Positions 60,097 through 64,000 of a stretch of DNA of 64,000 bases are shown here, piece after piece. Every line of letters starts with the position of its first letter. Within the stretch, counting starts at the first letter, position 1. Under the pieces are notes generated by a model. That model did not search any database, was not told the DNA's origin, and was given only the letters and a program-made list of their open reading frames with translations. Source of the DNA: Thunnus maccoyii (Eukaryota > Chordata > Actinopteri > Scombriformes > Scombridae); the NCBI RefSeq assembly GCF_910596095.1, contig NC_056546.1, positions 17,012,425 through 17,076,424 of the forward strand, in the 5' to 3' direction. Both the position numbers and the translations under genes were made by a program.

Positions 60097-63000
60097 TTAG
60101 ATGACGTTGTCAAACAGCTGCATGGACTGCATGATGTTCTCATCCTAGAGGAAGATGAGATATTTGGATAAGGAAGCAGTCTCATTTCTCACTTCTTGGA
60201 AGAAGGGTTTTTTTTTAGACTTTTGGACAGAAGCAGGCTAGCTGTTCCCTCCTTTCTTCCGGTCTGTATGCTAAGCTAAGCTAATTGCCTCCTGCCTCTA
60301 GTTTCATTGAAGGACCAGTGTGTAAGATTTAGTGGCATCTAGCGGAACAGATTTGGCAGAAGTGTAATATAATATTCATAAGTATGTTTTAATTAGTGTA
60401 TAATCACCTGAAAGTAAGAATTGTTGTGTTTTTGTTACCCTAGAATGAGCCCTTCATATCTACATAGGGTTCTCTTCCACAGAGCCCGCCATGTTGCACC
60501 ACCATGTTTCTATAGTAGCCCAGAACGGACAAACCAAACATGGGCTCTGAAGAAGGCCTTTTGTATTTTTCACAAGTTTCATGGCCACCGTAGGTTGTCC
60601 TACATACTAGGAAGGGGAGGGTGAGGGGAGGTGTATTCATTTGGTTGCAATCTGCAATCTCATGGCTAGATGACACTAAATCCTACGCACTGGTCCTTTA
60701 ATGCACACTTGAGAGTGTTATCAATCTTCTCATCTAACTTTGGCAAGAAAGCAAACAAGCATATTTTCCAAAATATCAGACTATTCTTTCAAGGCTTAAA
60801 AATCCCATTGTCTGCCGTACCTTTTTGCATGACTCAATAAACTCGTCTACGGTGACTACCCCATCTTTATTTCGGTCCATTTTCTGAAAGGAAAACACAG
60901 CAGTCAGAGATTAACTTACTGAAAACTACCATACGTTCAACAACTTTGTATGTTATCTTATTTTTAGAACCTGTCAGTATGTCTATCAATCCTTTTTTTC
61001 TGTGGCTTTAAACAATCATAAAATGAGGACTTAATAGAAAGTCAAGTCTGTGGACTTTGACCTGGAAGAAGCTCTCCACATGATCTCTTGGGGCATCGTC
61101 CTGCATAGTGGGGTATGTGTACTTCCCCATCATGTCATAGATGGACGTCATGATGTCCAACATCTCCTGCAAAGTGAAGGACAAAAGGGAGAAAACATTA
61201 CTGAAGATGCAGAAATTGTTGGAAGGAAAAGAACATTTTAAAAACTTAGCCTATAACATGAGTTTTTTTTGGATAAGAAGTGGGGGTTTTGCTTTGTTTA
61301 ATTAAATAAAAATTACAAACCAGTGGACCCATGTAACACATTTCTTAAAAATGACAAAAGGTCTTATTTTAGTAATTGTTATAGGGCTGTAACTAACAAT
61401 GTTTTGTTTCATTTCTAAAATGTAACTAAAAATGTGTGCATAGAAATGTTACTTCCCCTTTAAAGTGAATGGTGTAGTACATTATACACTGTTAATTTAG
61501 TCTAATTTAATTCAATCAATTATTAATCGAATATGGAATCTGCAACCGTTTTTCTTTCAGTCCACCCCAAGAGAAGGGTTATATTATAGATATATGCAGA
61601 GTTGTTGTGCTCCTTTAAATATTTGATATTGGGTGGCTTTAGAAATGGTTACATTTAATTTTCACACTGTTTTTAATTAGCCTTCAAAGTCACTTTTCTG
61701 TATGTTTTCATTCATATTAACCCCCACAAGTAATTAACCCATAAAATTACCATCAGTGTTAGCATTAGATTGTTGTTCTTTGTTATTGGTAGCTAAATTA
61801 TTATTTGTGTCAAAACAAATTTGCAGCACTGAAATGCGTCCTACAAAACAGGGGATGGACATAAGGACTTTTTTTAAGAGTCAAGAGGTAAATAGTGTAA
61901 GTAAAAACAGTATGTTTTTGAGCTTTCTTGACATAAATAATCAACGGTGCTGACTAGCTAACCAGCTAATGTTACCCCTGAGTTTAAAGCCTTTTCGCTA
62001 ACATTTTCTTGTTCAATATTGGTATGAAATGCAATATAGAATTAATAAGTGTCATTCAAATAATTTTAGATAGTAACTAATGGTGGGTTTGGTCATAAAC
62101 ATAGAAGCCGAGGCAGATACTGATAACAACTTGGTTTGGTTTGAACATTAACCTTAATCCTACCGACTGGGGTACCCGCAGACTCCGGAGGTAGGCTATT
62201 CTTTTTGTCATATCTCACAGGTGCTTTATTCTATCATTCCAATTTTTCATGACTTTGTCAATCAATTTGTTCCTAATGACTTCATATCATTGTTTTCTGT
62301 TTAAATTGGTGCTTTTTAAAAAAAACAATGTATTGGGGCGACCCCAGTCAAAAACACCCAGTTCAACCTTTGCAGTTTTAATAGATTGAACTATTTATTG
62401 TGTTCATATTTGCCATCGGTCCTAATTTAAAGTATCACACACTATCGGGGGGGGGGGGGGGGGGGTCAGTCACTCTAGGGGCACTCTGTCAGTCACTTTG
62501 AAGGTTTTGTGGAAAGATTCTACTTAATAAAATCTGCAATCAGTATTAAAGGAAAGTATATATTTTTATTTTACATAATATGCAAATTAAATGTAACTTT
62601 CCTAAAATAATAATAATCTGTTTTTTTCCAGATGACATCAGTTACATGACTAATAATGTTTTGAGAAGAAACAAGTTAACATTTTGTTATAATGATTGTT
62701 TCTTACAGTCGTTTAGTCTTGGGGTCCCCAGTCGGTAGTCCTTATATGTTAAATATGTTGGTAGAATAAGGGTTAACATATGCATCGTGAAACTGTGCCC
62801 CCTCTTTATGTTTGTTTGACATAGTGGAACCAATAATATAATAACAGGTTGCCAAAACCTCCACATCCTCCAAAACACTGAGGACATGACCTCATCCTCC
62901 TCGCTAGTAGCTATAGTAACTTTGGGCCTCTTTAAAAACCAGTGACAGTTAGATTTTACAGTAAGAATTCAGAGCGAGCTAAGCTGACTTTTGTGTGTGT

Positions 63001-63889
63001 GTGTTTGTGTGTGTTACCTCTTTGGTGATGCAGCCATCCTTGTTCAGGTCATAGAGGTTGAACGCCCAGTTTAACCGATCATTAATGGTCCCTCTCAGAA
63101 TGATAGACAGGCCAAATACAAAGTCCTGAGACAGAAGAGGAACAATTTACCAGGTTGTTTGGGAATTGCCCAAATCTTGACACAGTAAATGAAGTCAAAT
63201 TTTCATCACAGCCCTAATCTCTGTGGGCAGGTATTTAGAGGGAATACATATTTTGTGGATAAAGCTCATGGTCACAAATTTCACTGGAACACAGATTTGC
63301 TTTTATCTCTCAAAGGAAGCCAACGTATGAAGAAAACTCACCTCAAAACTAACCGAGCCGTTCTTGTTAGTGTCGAAGGCTTCAAACAGGAAATGTGCAT
63401 ACATACTTGAATCTACAAAGGTAGAGAACTTAAAGTAACCCGCATGCCCTCAACACATGAAGCACAGTCTTTGAACAGCTACGATTAGCAGCAAGCTAAA
63501 TATAGCCCAGATATAAAAATAATTTCAAATACAACTGGAGGCGAGTGGTTAACATTTTATCAACCTAAATATCATGAGATGAAAAATTGCTTCTTTGCAG
63601 AGCACGTACTATAGTTCAGCAGAGCAGATTTATAATGAGTTAATTATCTTCATTTCATTATGATGATTAAAATCTACATGTGTACCTTTACAGAATCAAA
63701 TAAATGATGTTATTTACTTTTCTATTTGAACTTTTTAAGATGAATGAAGACAGAAAGGAGGGCACAAATGAAAGTATTGTGGAGCCCTTCAGGTTTAGTG
63801 GTCGGAGCTGACAACTCACCTCCCTGAGGGAAGAACTGGGAGTAAATGTTCTTAAAGTTCTCCTCATTCACCACACCACTCGGACACTC
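60097..63889 (-). CDS. kcnip2: Kv channel-interacting protein 2 (KChIP2), 3' six coding exons
   Basis: Calcium-binding auxiliary subunit of Kv4 channels (neuronal calcium sensor family). Exons, 5' to 3': 63820-63889, 63342-63412, 63018-63125, 61062-61166, 60821-60883, 60097-60144. They total 465 bp, or 154 residues plus stop, joined in phase by GT-AG introns. Three EF-hand loops are visible: [24 protein letters not shown] and [12 protein letters not shown]. The protein ends SMQLFDNVI, the KChIP C-terminus. EEMLDIM and DENIM favour KCNIP2 over KCNIP1, and the neighbourhood of abcc2/cox15 agrees with human 10q24. The variable N-terminus and EF1 lie beyond the right edge, so the gene is partial only because of the window. 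Confidence 0.9.
60309..60701. mobile_element. MITE with ~34-bp terminal inverted repeats
   Basis: Left end 'gaaggaccagtgtgtaagat' and the complement of the right end 'aaaggaccagtgcgtaggat' match over about 34 bases ('...ttagtggcatctag' and '...ttagtgtcatctag'). This end sequence is widespread in teleosts. No coding capacity. It lies in the last kcnip2 intron. Superfamily not settled, and no clean target duplication resolved. Confidence 0.8.
61167..63017 (-). other. kcnip2 intron between EF-hand exons, 1.85 kb
   Basis: AT-rich with a run of 19 G at 62447-62465 and a (TG)n stretch close to the donor side (about 62990-63014). No gene or transposon recognised. Confidence 0.75.
62447..62465. repeat. 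Poly-G run of 19 bases
   Basis: Uninterrupted G run in a kcnip2 intron. Such runs are length-unstable and often mis-called in sequencing. Confidence 0.85.
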
Positions 63890-64000
63890 CTAGGATACGA
63901 ATGTGCATGCAGAAAACACATTAGTTCCCATATCATACAGAATATAAAGGACAAAATGGAAACTTCAGCCCCAGCCAGACTGCTCTAAACTCTCCTGATG

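Noticed and set aside
59763-60171. Overlapping ~70-100-residue frames near 59763-60171
   Set aside because: They lie in the kcnip2 3' UTR/last exon on the opposite strand, are biased by CA repeats and show no recognised domain.

Overview
This window is vertebrate nuclear DNA, most likely from a ray-finned fish and probably a percomorph teleost. The genes are split by GT-AG introns. Typical fish repeats are scattered through it: hAT, Tc1 and Harbinger miniature elements, LINE tails, a DIRS element and solo LTRs. The gene order abcc2 - cutc - cox15 - kcnip2 resembles human 10q24. I see no bacterial operon, CRISPR array, phage or other prokaryotic system.

Four host genes can be read. (1) abcc2 (MRP2-type ABC exporter), minus strand, 24451 to 1465: 32 exons I could place by hand. 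They join without a break into a 1565-codon reading frame, and the exon count and many exon lengths match human ABCC2. (2) cutc, minus strand, 31863 to 28681: 8 exons, 251 codons. (3) cox15 (heme A synthase), plus strand, 32680 to 36280: 9 exons, 407 codons. It is head to head with cutc across an ~816 bp shared promoter that carries a perfect TCTCGCGAGA element. (4) kcnip2 (Kv channel-interacting protein), minus strand: the last 6 coding exons, 63889 to 60097, with the 5' part beyond the right edge.

The striking feature is segmental duplication. The abcc2 locus (1 to about 26975) reappears in inverted orientation at about 39915-50526, flanking cutc and cox15 as two arms of a giant imperfect inverted repeat. 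The right arm is a decayed pseudogene with several large deletions, small frameshifts, damaged splice sites and a solo LTR inside one exon. Separately, the cox15 3' half and its downstream flank (34438-37995) reappear in direct orientation at about 55455-59565. That copy lacks exons 1-3 and 8-9 and has another solo LTR in exon 4. By eye the copies differ by only a few percent in aligned stretches, so the duplications look young.

The spacers between blocks are largely transposon debris. The 37995-39915 spacer is mostly a dead BED-finger hAT element with a second hAT MITE inside it. The 52430-55455 stretch holds two LINE fragments and a broken DIRS-type element that abuts the cox15 copy. Functionally the intact genes are unrelated housekeeping or transport genes: organic anion export, a CutC-family protein, mitochondrial heme A synthesis and K+ channel modulation. 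Only cutc and cox15 look coupled, through their shared promoter. No novel biological system is evident. The duplication architecture is the most unusual thing here.
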